Positions 16,777-24,303 of a DNA stretch of 39,394 nt are shown here, in pieces; the stretch's first letter is position 1, and each line of letters begins with the position of its first letter. The translations under genes were made by a program, and so were the position numbers. This DNA is from CAZPBO01 sp964584815. Its GTDB lineage: Bacteria; Planctomycetota; SKW154. The notes below the pieces were generated by a model. The model saw only the letters and a list, made by a program, of their open reading frames with translations. It was not told the DNA's origin and did not search any database. Location: assembly GCA_964584815.1 (NCBI GenBank), contig CAZPBO010000013.1, forward strand, positions 1 through 39,394, written 5' to 3'.

Positions 16777-17666
16777 GGTGGGACACGCATATCTTTCCGT
16801 GCGAGAAATATCGCTTGGTTCGCACGCGTCTTCTGCAAAGCGGCGTGGCGGATGTAGGCGACTTTGTGGAGGCGGAACCCGCTGACGACGCAGACATCCT
16901 TCTTGTGCATACAAAGACATATCTGCGGCGGCTTTATGACTACACACGCAGTCCGATGAGCGCGATATTTGAGTTGGAGGCGCCGCTTTTTTACGAGACA
17001 CTATCGGCGTTTTTTCGGATGACTGGGGGGACTGTGGAGGCGGCTCGGCGTGCAATCATTCAGCGCTCCTTCTGGGCGAACATTGGCGGCGGCTTCCATC
17101 ACGCTTTCCCCGACCACGGCGAGGGCTTCTGCGCCATAAATGATGTCGCTGTTGCCATCCGTGTCCTGCAGAAAGGGGGGCTTATTAAACGCGCCGCCGT
17201 CGTTGACTGCGACCTACATCAGGGAAACGGCACCGCCTTCATCTTCCAAAACGACCCCTCCGTCTTCACCTTCTCCATTCATCAGGAAAACCTTTATCCC
17301 CCAAAGCAGAAAAGCGACCTTGACATAGGACTTGATGACTTCGCAGGGGATGATGTCTATCTTGAGAAGTTGAGGGCGGGGCTGGAACGCGTCTTTGAGA
17401 GCGGCGGCTACGACATAGTCTTCTACCTTGCGGGCGCCGACCCGTATAAGGGAGATAAGTTGGGGTCGCTGCGCTTAACCAAAGAAGGTCTTCTTCAACG
17501 GGACAGGTTGGTATTTGAGGCGGCAAGGAAGGATGGAGCGGCGGTCTGTGTGGTGCTTGCGGGCGGTTATGCCGACAGAACCGAAGATGTGGTGGAAATA
17601 CACACAAACACCCTAACACTGATGAAGGAGATGCGTGGTCACTCCTCACCTTTTTTGGGCGTATAG
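16746..17666 (+). CDS. Histone-deacetylase-family (AcuC/HDAC-like) zinc amidohydrolase
   Basis: A 307-aa arginase-deacetylase-fold enzyme that probably removes acyl groups from lysine or small amines. Zinc and catalytic residues are intact: His118-His119 in GGGFHHAF, Asp156 and His158 in VDCDLHQGNGT, the Asp in LAGADPYKGDKLG and the Tyr in GGY. The N-terminus (LFLYSKYYDLRWDTHIFPCEKY) matches the usual HDAC start. I therefore favour TTG at 16746, with GGAG nine nt upstream, over ATG at 16695, which lies deeper in the peptidase gene. Either way it overlaps the peptidase (by about 31 nt). Its 3' end overlaps the convergent lipoprotein gene by 28 bp. Confidence 0.88.
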   Translation: MFLYSKYYDLRWDTHIFPCEKYRLVRTRLLQSGVADVGDFVEAEPADDADILLVHTKTYLRRLYDYTRSPMSAIFELEAPLFYETLSAFFRMTGGTVEAARRAIIQRSFWANIGGGFHHAFPDHGEGFCAINDVAVAIRVLQKGGLIKRAAVVDCDLHQGNGTAFIFQNDPSVFTFSIHQENLYPPKQKSDLDIGLDDFAGDDVYLEKLRAGLERVFESGGYDIVFYLAGADPYKGDKLGSLRLTKEGLLQRDRLVFEAARKDGAAVCVVLAGGYADRTEDVVEIHTNTLTLMKEMRGHSSPFLGV

Positions 17667-18214
17667 AAGAGACGCGCGATAAGGACAGCGGCGCGCTCTT
17701 TGGTTCTGCGCACCACCTCATCACGGGAGAGCCCAAAGACGGTGGCGGCGGCGAAATCAGGATGGCGATACGGATAACGCGCATCAACCAGACGGGTTAT
17801 GCGCAGCCTGCCCTCCTTGTCGTAAACCCACGCCTCAACCTGCATAACACCCTGATAAAGGTTGACATCAAGAGGATTTCTGTCGCGGAAGTCGTGGATT
17901 TTCGCGGCGAGGACGAAATCGGCATTTGCGGCAAAAGCGAGACGATGCCAGTCAATTTTATCGGGCGCCTTGCCGGTGAACATATCCGCAAACGGCTCCG
18001 CACTGCAGAGAATAACCCCATTTACCTCCGCAGCCACCACACCACACACCAGTCGCGCCAACTCCGCACCCAACGGGTGCTGCCCAAAATGGTATCCCTT
18101 ATAAGCGAACGGCAGAACCAGCAGGCGCTTGCCCTGCACATCTATCGGCGGCTTGGGAGTGCTCTTGCAGGAACAAAAAAGAATGGCTACCACTACAGTC
18201 ACAACCCATCTCAA
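17639..18214 (-). CDS. Lipoprotein of unknown function, CsgG/LpoB-like fold suspected
   Basis: A 191-aa lipoprotein with signal VVVAILFCSC (lipobox FCSC). The order of segments is KRLLVLPFAYKG, then LARLVCGVVAAEV, then ADFVLAAKIHDF, then a strand-rich MQVEAWVYDKEGRLRI. This resembles lipoproteins of the CsgG/LpoB/GNA1162 type that bind at the outer membrane, but identity is too low by eye to be sure. The start is TTG at 18214, in a TTGA overlap with the preceding gene's stop, with AAGGAGG 7 nt upstream. It is the last gene of the six-gene minus-strand operon. Confidence 0.7.
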   Translation of the reverse strand: MRWVVTVVVAILFCSCKSTPKPPIDVQGKRLLVLPFAYKGYHFGQHPLGAELARLVCGVVAAEVNGVILCSAEPFADMFTGKAPDKIDWHRLAFAANADFVLAAKIHDFRDRNPLDVNLYQGVMQVEAWVYDKEGRLRITRLVDARYPYRHPDFAAATVFGLSRDEVVRRTKERAAVLIARLFYTPKKGEE

Positions 18215-19371
18215 TTCTCTTCCTCCTTCTTCTCATCCTTTTTCTTCTCATCCTTTTCCCCGTTCTGCAGGGCTTCTGGAATATATTTTTTGAGCAGTTT
18301 CTTGAAGCGGGGGTCTCTGCGTGCGGCTGCTATCTCCGCATCCTTTTCCATCCACGCAAGGTCGCGGTATCCTCCTTTGAAAGCCTTCTCCAATTCCGCA
18401 AGCGCCTCGTCAATCTTGCCCTGCATAGAGAGATAACAAGCGAGGTTGTAGTGGTCGGTGGCTGCCGCACCATAACGCCTCATCTTCAGACGCTGATATT
18501 TCTCCGCAAGCGAATAGATTCCCGCCCGACCTGCAAGAAAGATTATCTTATAAAGCGTGGTCATATCCCCAGCACGCGCTCGCTTCTCCATCTTCTCCAG
18601 ACGCTCAAGCAGCGGTCGCCTCTCCCCAAGTCTGTAAAGCAGCACCTCTATGTCCGGTTTGTGGGTCTTTCCTGCCCGCCTGTAAAGGGCTTTCAGTCGT
18701 GGCAGAACCGCCTTGTCGGCGACATCAAGCAACGCCTTCACGAGAGTGTCTGTGCCAGGCCAGTTCGGTTCTGCGTGTCCTTCAATGGATTTTTTAAGCA
18801 TCACAAGAAGCGCGTGCTGCGCCGCAGACCCCGCCACCTCTTTCAAGCGCGCAAACTGCCCAGGGAAAGAGCCCTGCAAATACCCCTTGCCGCGCAACTC
18901 CTCTATCGCCTTCACCACCTCCGGAATCGCCAGACGAACAAGGACATCAAAAAGGGTGTTCTTGCCGAAACGCTTCTCTATGACGGTAGGTATCGCTTTC
19001 ACCCTCCCCCGCAACTGGGAAGAAATGTTTTTCAGTCTGCCAGCGAGCCTATATGCGGTTACAAGGAGACGCAACTGCAGCGCCGGGCAGCCCTGACGCT
19101 CCGCCAGCAGAAGCGCAAGTTTGACACCCGCCTCACAGGGATGTTTTTTTACAAGACGCTCAAGTAGTTCAAACGCCTGCGGGTGAACCTCCTCGGGAGG
19201 ATTCTGCGCCAGGTTCTCAAGCGCCCGCACTCCCAGCCTGTCAAGTGCCCAAAACCCCTTCAACCTGTCGTAATGGAACTCCGAGGCAAGGTTCTGAAGC
19301 GCCTGCTCCACCTGTTCTTGAAAGTCAGGTGGAGTTCCCAAAAGGGTCATCAACAATAGCGCAAACTTCAT
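18211..19371 (-). CDS. Exported TPR-type helical repeat protein of unknown function
   Basis: A 386-aa protein with a short hydrophobic N-terminus (MKFALLLMTLLGTPP), largely alpha-helical. The C-terminal part has a recognisable TPR-like unit (NLACYLSMQGKIDEALAELEKAFKGG) followed by the phrase AAARRDPRFKKLLKK. That phrase is typical of the final repeat of secreted TPR proteins in Planctomycetota and Acidobacteria. The tail is a Lys/Glu-rich charged stretch. It overlaps both neighbours by 4 nt (ATGA with the HEAT gene, TTGA with the lipoprotein gene), so translation is coupled. No enzymatic motif was found. Confidence 0.75.
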   Translation of the reverse strand: MKFALLLMTLLGTPPDFQEQVEQALQNLASEFHYDRLKGFWALDRLGVRALENLAQNPPEEVHPQAFELLERLVKKHPCEAGVKLALLLAERQGCPALQLRLLVTAYRLAGRLKNISSQLRGRVKAIPTVIEKRFGKNTLFDVLVRLAIPEVVKAIEELRGKGYLQGSFPGQFARLKEVAGSAAQHALLVMLKKSIEGHAEPNWPGTDTLVKALLDVADKAVLPRLKALYRRAGKTHKPDIEVLLYRLGERRPLLERLEKMEKRARAGDMTTLYKIIFLAGRAGIYSLAEKYQRLKMRRYGAAATDHYNLACYLSMQGKIDEALAELEKAFKGGYRDLAWMEKDAEIAAARRDPRFKKLLKKYIPEALQNGEKDEKKKDEKKEEEN

Positions 19372-20201
19372 CTCCCATCCCCCAGGGCAGAAAGAAGCCG
19401 TTTCGCCGCCTTTTTGACGGCGGGGTCGGGGTCGCTAACAAGGGCGGCGACCTCATCTTTTAGCGCTGTGATACGGCAACGCCTGATACGGTCAATAGCG
19501 AAAAGTTTGGAATGGGTGTCTCCCCGCAGCAGTCGTTTGAGTGGCTCGGTGGCGCTGAGGTTGTTGGCAAGCAATGCATCAGCGGCGCTCTGCAAGGCGG
19601 TGGGATGGGAGATGAGATGGATGTTCTGGTTGATGGCGACGGCGCCCTTTTCGCCAAAACGCGCGAGCGCCAGAGCCGCAGCGCCCGCAACACTCGCATC
19701 CCCATCACCGAGGAGAGAGGAGAGCGGAGTGATGGCGCGCTCATCACGGAGTTGCCCCAACGCCTCCGCCGCCGCCGCGCGCACCCTCCCATCCTCATCC
19801 GATAGCGCCTTTATCAACGCTTCTACACATCCTCTGTAGCCCCGTGCCGCTATCCTCAACGCCGCATCGGCGCGAAACGGATACCCCTTATCCAGCAACG
19901 CTTCCGCCAGCCATTCTTGCGGTGATTTTCCACGCGCTTGCTCCCACCACTTGCGCCACTTACGCCAACCAGACTCTCGCTCCTCTCTCCTCCCGTAGGG
20001 GTTGTAGCCAAACCGTAGACCTGTTATCGTGCGCAATTGCTCCACCGCTTCCACACGCCGCCCCAACTCACCGCTCCTCAAATCTCCTATCAACTCCTCC
20101 ACCGTCCTAATGCTCACTGACGGCGTCCCACCCGGTCGCAGAAAAACCCCCGCCAGAAACCCCAAAACCCCAAACATCGCCACCACCACCACCACCTTCA
20201 T
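19368..20201 (-). CDS. Membrane-anchored HEAT-repeat protein
   Basis: A 277-aa protein with one N-terminal transmembrane or signal-anchor helix (VVVVVAMFGVLGFLAGVFL). HEAT/PBS-lyase-type repeats follow (CVEALIKALSDEDGRVRAAAAEALGQLRDERAITPLSSLLGD and related units). Such proteins are scaffolds for protein interaction. The region before the repeats (GWRKWRKWWEQARG) matches a phrase often seen in planctomycete HEAT proteins. The frame extends to 20249, but ATG at 20201 overlaps the upstream stop as ATGA and has GGGGGAAG before it, so it is preferred. Confidence 0.8.
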   Translation of the reverse strand: MKVVVVVAMFGVLGFLAGVFLRPGGTPSVSIRTVEELIGDLRSGELGRRVEAVEQLRTITGLRFGYNPYGRREERESGWRKWRKWWEQARGKSPQEWLAEALLDKGYPFRADAALRIAARGYRGCVEALIKALSDEDGRVRAAAAEALGQLRDERAITPLSSLLGDGDASVAGAAALALARFGEKGAVAINQNIHLISHPTALQSAADALLANNLSATEPLKRLLRGDTHSKLFAIDRIRRCRITALKDEVAALVSDPDPAVKKAAKRLLSALGDGR

Positions 20202-21220
20202 TTCGCTTCCCCCACCACCGTCACCATCTTCTCCACAGGCTTCAACCATATGTCGGCATAATCAAAAGAACCCCGCGCCATCGCCGTCACCACCCATCTC
20301 TTCTCCACCCAAACCCGCACCCACACAAGGTCGCCATCACACTTCGCCGTGCACAAAAACCCCTTAAATGCAGGGCTGACCTTCACTCTGCGCAGGTTCT
20401 CCTTAACGCGATTTTCTATCACCTTTCCCAGAGCATCCATGTCCACATCTCCTGCCAGTTGCACGACAAAAACCACTGCCCGTATCGCCTTGCCATAAAC
20501 CGCTACCTCTTGCCCAAGTTTCTCCGTTCTCCAGTTTGTGGGAACCTCAAAACGCAGCATCAGACCATCCGCGGTGTGGAAGAAGGTGTTGCTATCGGTG
20601 GCGGCACTCACAATCCCCTTCGGTTTTGTCGCCAGCAACTGCTCAAGATGGAGTTTGAAAGCCTCACTGAAAGGCTTTATGACCCTCTTCTTATCGGACA
20701 CAGGGGCAGGTGTCTGGGCTTGAGGAGACTTCGTCTTGCCCTTTATGAGTCTTGAGAGCGGAAGAACCCCGCTGAAATTAAGAGCGGCAAGCGTTCCCCC
20801 AACAACGAGCACAGCGATAAGGAGACCAAAAGCACGCCTTTTTGGAGGCTTCTGCTTACGCACAGGCGTAGGAGGACGCACCACGACTCGCCATTCATCT
20901 GATGACGGCGGCTCACGCGGAATTACGGACGCCGCTGGAGGCTTCACCCTTCTTATCGGCGGCGGTGGCGAAGGTGCCACCTGTTTCACCTCCTCCACCA
21001 CCACAGCGTCATCCACCGGCTCCACATCCACCTCAATGGGCTTCTCCTCAAAACGCATGGTGGTGCCGGCATCAGGGATTTCTGCGGCGACACGAAACGC
21101 GCGTTCCGTCCGCCGCAACGCCGCCTGCGGAAACTCCACCCTATCCAACCGCAACGAAAAAAGCAGATACTCCCTGCCCTCTATATTCACGAAATGGGGT
21201 ATCACCTCATTGTCTCTCAT
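20198..21220 (-). CDS. Single-pass membrane protein of unknown family with a proline-rich cytoplasmic region
   Basis: A 340-aa protein. Residues 1-110 are acidic then proline-rich (VAPSPPPPIRRVKPP). A basic patch (RKQKPPKRR) precedes one transmembrane helix (AFGLLIAVLVVGGTLAALNF), giving an N-in topology. The C-terminal 190 residues are periplasmic and resemble no family I recognise. ATG at 21220 has GGAG upstream and overlaps the preceding gene by 14 nt; a TTG at 21241 has no ribosome-binding site. No zinc ribbon or forkhead motif is present at the N-terminus. Confidence 0.7.
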   Translation of the reverse strand: MRDNEVIPHFVNIEGREYLLFSLRLDRVEFPQAALRRTERAFRVAAEIPDAGTTMRFEEKPIEVDVEPVDDAVVVEEVKQVAPSPPPPIRRVKPPAASVIPREPPSSDEWRVVVRPPTPVRKQKPPKRRAFGLLIAVLVVGGTLAALNFSGVLPLSRLIKGKTKSPQAQTPAPVSDKKRVIKPFSEAFKLHLEQLLATKPKGIVSAATDSNTFFHTADGLMLRFEVPTNWRTEKLGQEVAVYGKAIRAVVFVVQLAGDVDMDALGKVIENRVKENLRRVKVSPAFKGFLCTAKCDGDLVWVRVWVEKRWVVTAMARGSFDYADIWLKPVEKMVTVVGEAK

Positions 21221-22034
21221 TCTGGGATAGTCTCCTCTCAAGCCACTTTATTATACGCGCTTTGACGCTCTTCTCGTCAAACCCTGTCGCGGCGAAAAAG
21301 TCTACATCAGGTCCTCTGCGTATGATTTGGGTGAGGTAACGGTTGAAGGCGCGCTTTTTTGCGGAGGGGTCCCTTTTGAGGCGCACCTTCATAAGCCAGT
21401 AAACGAGTGCCCACGCGATTGCCCGTTGTGTCGGTGATAAGGCGCTGCCCGGCGGTCTTGCAATTGTCGGTGCCACCCCTTCCGTCTTCACCCCCAGCAG
21501 CGCCCGCTGCGCCAAAGTGCGCGAAAAAACAGGATACCCAAATGTGCCGCCAGAATGCACCATCCCCGTCCCAAAGAACTCCACAAACCCCTCAATCACC
21601 CAAGGAGGGAAATGGCGACAAGCCGCGCATAGAAAAATCCTCACATGGAACCGCCCCAGTCCCCTCAAACCCTCTTGAGTCGCCGCCATATACAACTTTT
21701 GGCTCCCTTCCTTGTGCATAAAATCGCCTTCTCTCAACCCGGAAAAACCCTTCACCGCCTCTTCAAAACTCTCCTTATTCGGATAGACATAAACAGTGAA
21801 CGGGATAAAGCCTTTCTGAGGTTTTCCCAGCATTCGCATAAGTTCATCGTGGAACAGTTTAAGGTGGACTGATATAGCCCGCACCTGCTCCAAGGTGGCG
21901 CCCCGTGGCACCATCCTATAGGACAGGGTGACCACAGCCTTGGGTTTTATGTTCTTGGGGGTGCCGCCGCGTTGTGCGCCTCCAGCGCAACTCAGCAGCC
22001 AGATCAGGTGGGCGGACAATATGTGAGGGAGCAA
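21207..22034 (-). CDS. Lipoprotein resembling gluzincin (DUF1570-like) peptidases but lacking HExxH
   Basis: About 275 aa with a probable lipoprotein signal (LIWLLSCAGG). The phrase PPWVIEGFVEFFG matches the WxxEGxAEyf segment that carries the third zinc ligand in peptidase-MA/DUF1570 proteins. However, the preceding position reads FLCAACRHF, with no HExxH, so it is probably a pseudo-enzyme. A TPR- or helix-rich C-terminus follows. The start is uncertain: TTG at 22034 lies just after GGTGGAGG and overlaps fmdB by 31 nt. The frame continues to ATG at 22112, but that reads through much of fmdB in another frame. Confidence 0.6.
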   Translation of the reverse strand: MLPHILSAHLIWLLSCAGGAQRGGTPKNIKPKAVVTLSYRMVPRGATLEQVRAISVHLKLFHDELMRMLGKPQKGFIPFTVYVYPNKESFEEAVKGFSGLREGDFMHKEGSQKLYMAATQEGLRGLGRFHVRIFLCAACRHFPPWVIEGFVEFFGTGMVHSGGTFGYPVFSRTLAQRALLGVKTEGVAPTIARPPGSALSPTQRAIAWALVYWLMKVRLKRDPSAKKRAFNRYLTQIIRRGPDVDFFAATGFDEKSVKARIIKWLERRLSQNERQ

Positions 22035-22192
22035 CTCCCTCCACCTTTTCCGCTTCCCACCCGCGGTGCCTTCATCACCCTCTCCAACTCCTTCCCTCCG
22101 CATTTCGGACACCTCACTTCCTGGCTCGCTCTCAACACCAGAACATCAAACTCCTCACCACACTCCTTACACCTGTAAGTGAAGGTCGGCAT
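22004..22192 (-). CDS. FmdB-family zinc-ribbon protein
   Basis: A 62-aa small zinc-ribbon protein beginning MPTFTYRCKECGEEFDV, the classic FmdB N-terminus, with CKEC and CPKC knuckles and a Gly/Ser/Cys-rich tail (GKGGGSCS). It was first described as a putative regulator near formamidase genes, and its molecular role is unresolved. ATG at 22192 has GGAGGAGAAGG directly upstream; a frame extending to 22249 would begin before the promoter's expected start. It is the first gene of the six-gene minus operon. Confidence 0.9.
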   Translation of the reverse strand: MPTFTYRCKECGEEFDVLVLRASQEVRCPKCGGKELERVMKAPRVGSGKGGGSCSLTYCPPT

Positions 22193-22220
22193 TCCTTCTC
22201 CTCCATCACTACCATACAAA

Positions 22221-22249
22221 AATATATTGCTGTTCTGCTCAAATGTCAA
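22221..22249 (-). promoter_or_regulatory. Promoter of the fmdB operon
   Basis: Minus-strand TTGACA (22249-22244), a 17-bp spacer and TATATT (22226-22221), with transcription expected near 22214. It is back to back with the plus-strand promoter at 22251-22279, so their -35 elements are one base apart. Confidence 0.8.
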
Positions 22250-22250
22250 G

Positions 22251-22279
22251 TTTGGAACGAGAGGGGGGTGGTGTATAAT
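22251..22279 (+). promoter_or_regulatory. Promoter of the geranylgeranyl-reductase-family gene
   Basis: TTTGGA (22251-22256), a 17-bp spacer and a perfect TATAAT (22274-22279). The -35 is weak; read as TTGGAA the spacer is 16 bp. The GGAGG of the gene at 22300 follows at 22288. Confidence 0.65.
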
Positions 22280-22299
22280 TTAAGCGTGGAGGTAAGGCG

Positions 22300-23469
22300 A
22301 TGTGGGATGTGGTGGTGATAGGCGCAGGACCAGGCGGTTGCGCGGCGGGCTTTTCGCTCGCAAAGCAGGGTCTTAAAGTTCTGCTCCTTGAACGAAAAGG
22401 TGCGGGACGCTTCAAGCCTTGTGCTGGTGGGCTTTCTGGTGCCACGCTGCGGATACTCTCTGGGCTGGGAATTGGCGTTCCTGACGGATGGGACTGTTTC
22501 GGTCTGCGTATGGTGTGGCGCGGCGCAAGGTATGAGGTGGCAGCGCCTCGTCCTGTGGGACTGATTGTGGAGCGTGCCGCTTTGGACAAGCATCTTGCTG
22601 ATGCGGCACAACGAGCGGGCGTCCAAATCTTATGGCGCAACCCCGCACGAGCAATCAGGCGCTTCCCCGACAGGCTTGTTGTGGCGGCGGCGGACGGAGA
22701 GCATCCCTGCCGCGCCGTTATATGTGCTGACGGAACCTGCGGCACGGTCTCTTCCCAAGTCGCACAACACCGCTACTCCAAAGATGAGATGGTTGTCGTC
22801 ATCGTCGCATCGGTTGAGGCGGACGCCAGAAGGGTCGCGCAGCGTTGCGGAAACCTCATTGAAATCCACTTTGACACGCCTTTCTGCGGCTATGGCTGGG
22901 TCTTCCCGCAGCCGGGACATTTCAACATCGGCGCGGGCGCTCTCTGGGAAAGCCCCCAAACCCCTGTGGTGCTGCGCCATTTCGTGGAGCAACTCCTTGA
23001 GAGTGTGGGACGCCGCAGCGCAAAACTCCACTACTGGTGGATACCGCCTCAGCGGATGCGCACAAGCAAAGTTGGAGGAGCGTTTCTTGTAGGCGATGCG
23101 GCAGGTCTTGCGGACCATTTCGGCGGAGAGGGGATAAGGTATGCGGTGATGTCTGGTGTTGCGGCGGCGGATGTGGTGGCAGCAGGACTTAAACGAAAAA
23201 GACTGCTTGGCATAAGTGATGTGTGGCGCTATGAGGCGTGTCTGCGTAGGCTTCTCCGCCGCCATCTCATTTGGGCACAGATTCTGGGCTTCTTCGTCCA
23301 CAGCCGTCGCGTCTTCCGCCCGTTCGCCTCCGACACTCACGCCTTCAAGCGTTTCCTTGATGTCGTCGCAGGCAGAGCCGACTACGCTAGATTTGTCGGC
23401 TACCTCTTCAGCCGACTACCTATTCTCCCCCTTAAAATTTGGCTTGAAAGAGCAGGTGGCAATGGTTAA
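22300..23469 (+). CDS. Geranylgeranyl-reductase-family FAD-dependent oxidoreductase
   Basis: A 389-aa flavoprotein. The N-terminal Rossmann motif VIGAGPGGCAAGFSLAKQG and the ERKGAGRFKPCAGGLS segment are typical of the geranylgeranyl reductase/digeranylgeranylglycerophospholipid reductase family. The second FAD motif, VGDAAGLADHFGGEGIRYA, is near residue 265. Family members saturate isoprenoid double bonds, for example in quinone side chains or lipids; bacterial substrates vary and none is shown here. GGAGG lies upstream of ATG at 22300. The 3' end of this gene contains the rpmB promoter. Confidence 0.9.
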   Translation: MWDVVVIGAGPGGCAAGFSLAKQGLKVLLLERKGAGRFKPCAGGLSGATLRILSGLGIGVPDGWDCFGLRMVWRGARYEVAAPRPVGLIVERAALDKHLADAAQRAGVQILWRNPARAIRRFPDRLVVAAADGEHPCRAVICADGTCGTVSSQVAQHRYSKDEMVVVIVASVEADARRVAQRCGNLIEIHFDTPFCGYGWVFPQPGHFNIGAGALWESPQTPVVLRHFVEQLLESVGRRSAKLHYWWIPPQRMRTSKVGGAFLVGDAAGLADHFGGEGIRYAVMSGVAAADVVAAGLKRKRLLGISDVWRYEACLRRLLRRHLIWAQILGFFVHSRRVFRPFASDTHAFKRFLDVVAGRADYARFVGYLFSRLPILPLKIWLERAGGNG

Positions 23470-23472
23470 ATT
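23444..23472 (+). promoter_or_regulatory. Promoter of rpmB-rnpA-yidD
   Basis: TTGAAA (23444-23449), a 17-bp spacer and TAAATT (23467-23472), overlapping the end of the flavoprotein gene (stop at 23467-23469). The expected start near 23479 precedes the rpmB AAGGAGG. Confidence 0.6.
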
Positions 23473-23498
23473 ACCGCCTGTTGAGTAAGGAGGCTTAA

Positions 23499-23759
23499 AT
23501 GGCAAGGCGCTGTGAGATATGCGGTAAGGGGACACGGGTGGGGAACAATGTGTCGCGGCGGGGTCTGCCCAAGCGCAAGGGTGGCATAGGCATAAAGGTA
23601 ACGGCGAAGACAAAGCGTAAGTTCAAACCGAACATTCAGAAAGTTCGGGTTGTTGTGAACGGCGGGGTGAGGAGGATGCGAGTCTGCACGAGATGTCTGA
23701 GGAAGGGATTGGTTCAGAAGGCGCCGCGGCGAAGCAAGGTCTACACCCCGCAGGAATGA
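23499..23759 (+). CDS. rpmB: 50S ribosomal protein L28
   Basis: An 86-aa ribosomal protein of the large subunit. It has MARRCEICGKGTRVGNNVSRR at the start, the signature RKFKPNIQKVRV in the middle and CTRCLRKG at the end. The four cysteines (C-x2-C near each end) mark the zinc-binding (C+) form. The ribosome-binding site AAGGAGG is ideally spaced before ATG at 23499. Its stop overlaps the rnpA start by 4 nt (ATGA). Confidence 0.97.
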   Translation: MARRCEICGKGTRVGNNVSRRGLPKRKGGIGIKVTAKTKRKFKPNIQKVRVVVNGGVRRMRVCTRCLRKGLVQKAPRRSKVYTPQE

Positions 23760-24094
23760 ACGAGCGTTTCCCGTCTTGGATGCGCCTCAAGCGTGACAGC
23801 GACTTTGAGCGCATCCTCAAGGAAGGGAAGCGCCTTACGGCAAAGGGACTGGTGGTTTATGCGCTGCCAAACAGACTGCCTTATGCGAGGCTCGGACTAC
23901 GGGTCGCCAAACGGATTGGCACGGCTGTGCGTAGAAACTACCTGAAGCGCTGCGTTAGGGAGGTGTTTCGGCGTTGGCTCAAGAGGGTTCTGGTCGGGTT
24001 GGATATTGTGGTTGTTGTGACAGGGAACGCCGATTTTGCGCAAATAAAGGGGCGACTTCTGGATGTAGGGGCGTTGTTGTCGCGGCGGCGGTAG
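23756..24094 (+). CDS. rnpA: Ribonuclease P protein component
   Basis: A 112-aa basic protein that binds the RNase P RNA for 5' maturation of tRNA. Seen are MRLKRDSDFERILKEGKR at the N-terminus, LGLRVAKRIGTAVRRNYLKRCVREVFR with the RNR-type signature, and DIVVVVTGNADF. ATG at 23756 shares ATGA with the rpmB stop; the open frame upstream to 23693 lies within rpmB. Strong translational coupling is implied because only a weak GCAGGA precedes it. Confidence 0.95.
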   Translation: MNERFPSWMRLKRDSDFERILKEGKRLTAKGLVVYALPNRLPYARLGLRVAKRIGTAVRRNYLKRCVREVFRRWLKRVLVGLDIVVVVTGNADFAQIKGRLLDVGALLSRRR

Positions 24095-24099
24095 CACTG

Positions 24100-24285
24100 G
24101 TGCGAATTTATCAGCGCATTATCTCACCGCTGCTACCCGCGTCCTGCAAATTCTATCCAACCTGCTCTGAATATATGGTGCAGGCTCTGCGACGGAAGGG
24201 TCTGTGGCGTGGTCTTGCCGCAGGACTGTGGCGTATCCTCCGCTGCAACCCCTTCTCCAAAGGCGGATACGACCCTGTGACCTGA
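24100..24285 (+). CDS. yidD: Membrane protein insertion efficiency factor YidD
   Basis: A 61-aa small protein with IYQRIISPLLPASCKFYPTCSEY and WRILRCNPFSKGGYDPV, both diagnostic of YidD, which assists YidC-mediated insertion. The start is unclear. GTG at 24100 lies 5 nt after the rnpA stop and gives a slightly short protein without the usual few N-terminal hydrophobic residues. The only ATG in frame (23974) would overlap rnpA by 121 nt. yidC, the usual next gene, is absent; a protease gene follows instead. Confidence 0.9.
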   Translation: MRIYQRIISPLLPASCKFYPTCSEYMVQALRRKGLWRGLAAGLWRILRCNPFSKGGYDPVT

Positions 24286-24303
24286 TATTGTGGAGGAGAA
24301 GTT

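Noticed and set aside
22035..22112. Longer start (ATG 22112) for the degenerate peptidase-like lipoprotein
   Set aside because: It would overlap fmdB by 109 nt, and the added N-terminus is an Arg/Gly-rich out-of-frame reading of fmdB.
22630..23340. Minus-strand frame of 236 codons inside the geranylgeranyl-reductase-family gene
   Set aside because: Antisense to a gene with clear FAD motifs; no recognisable domain.
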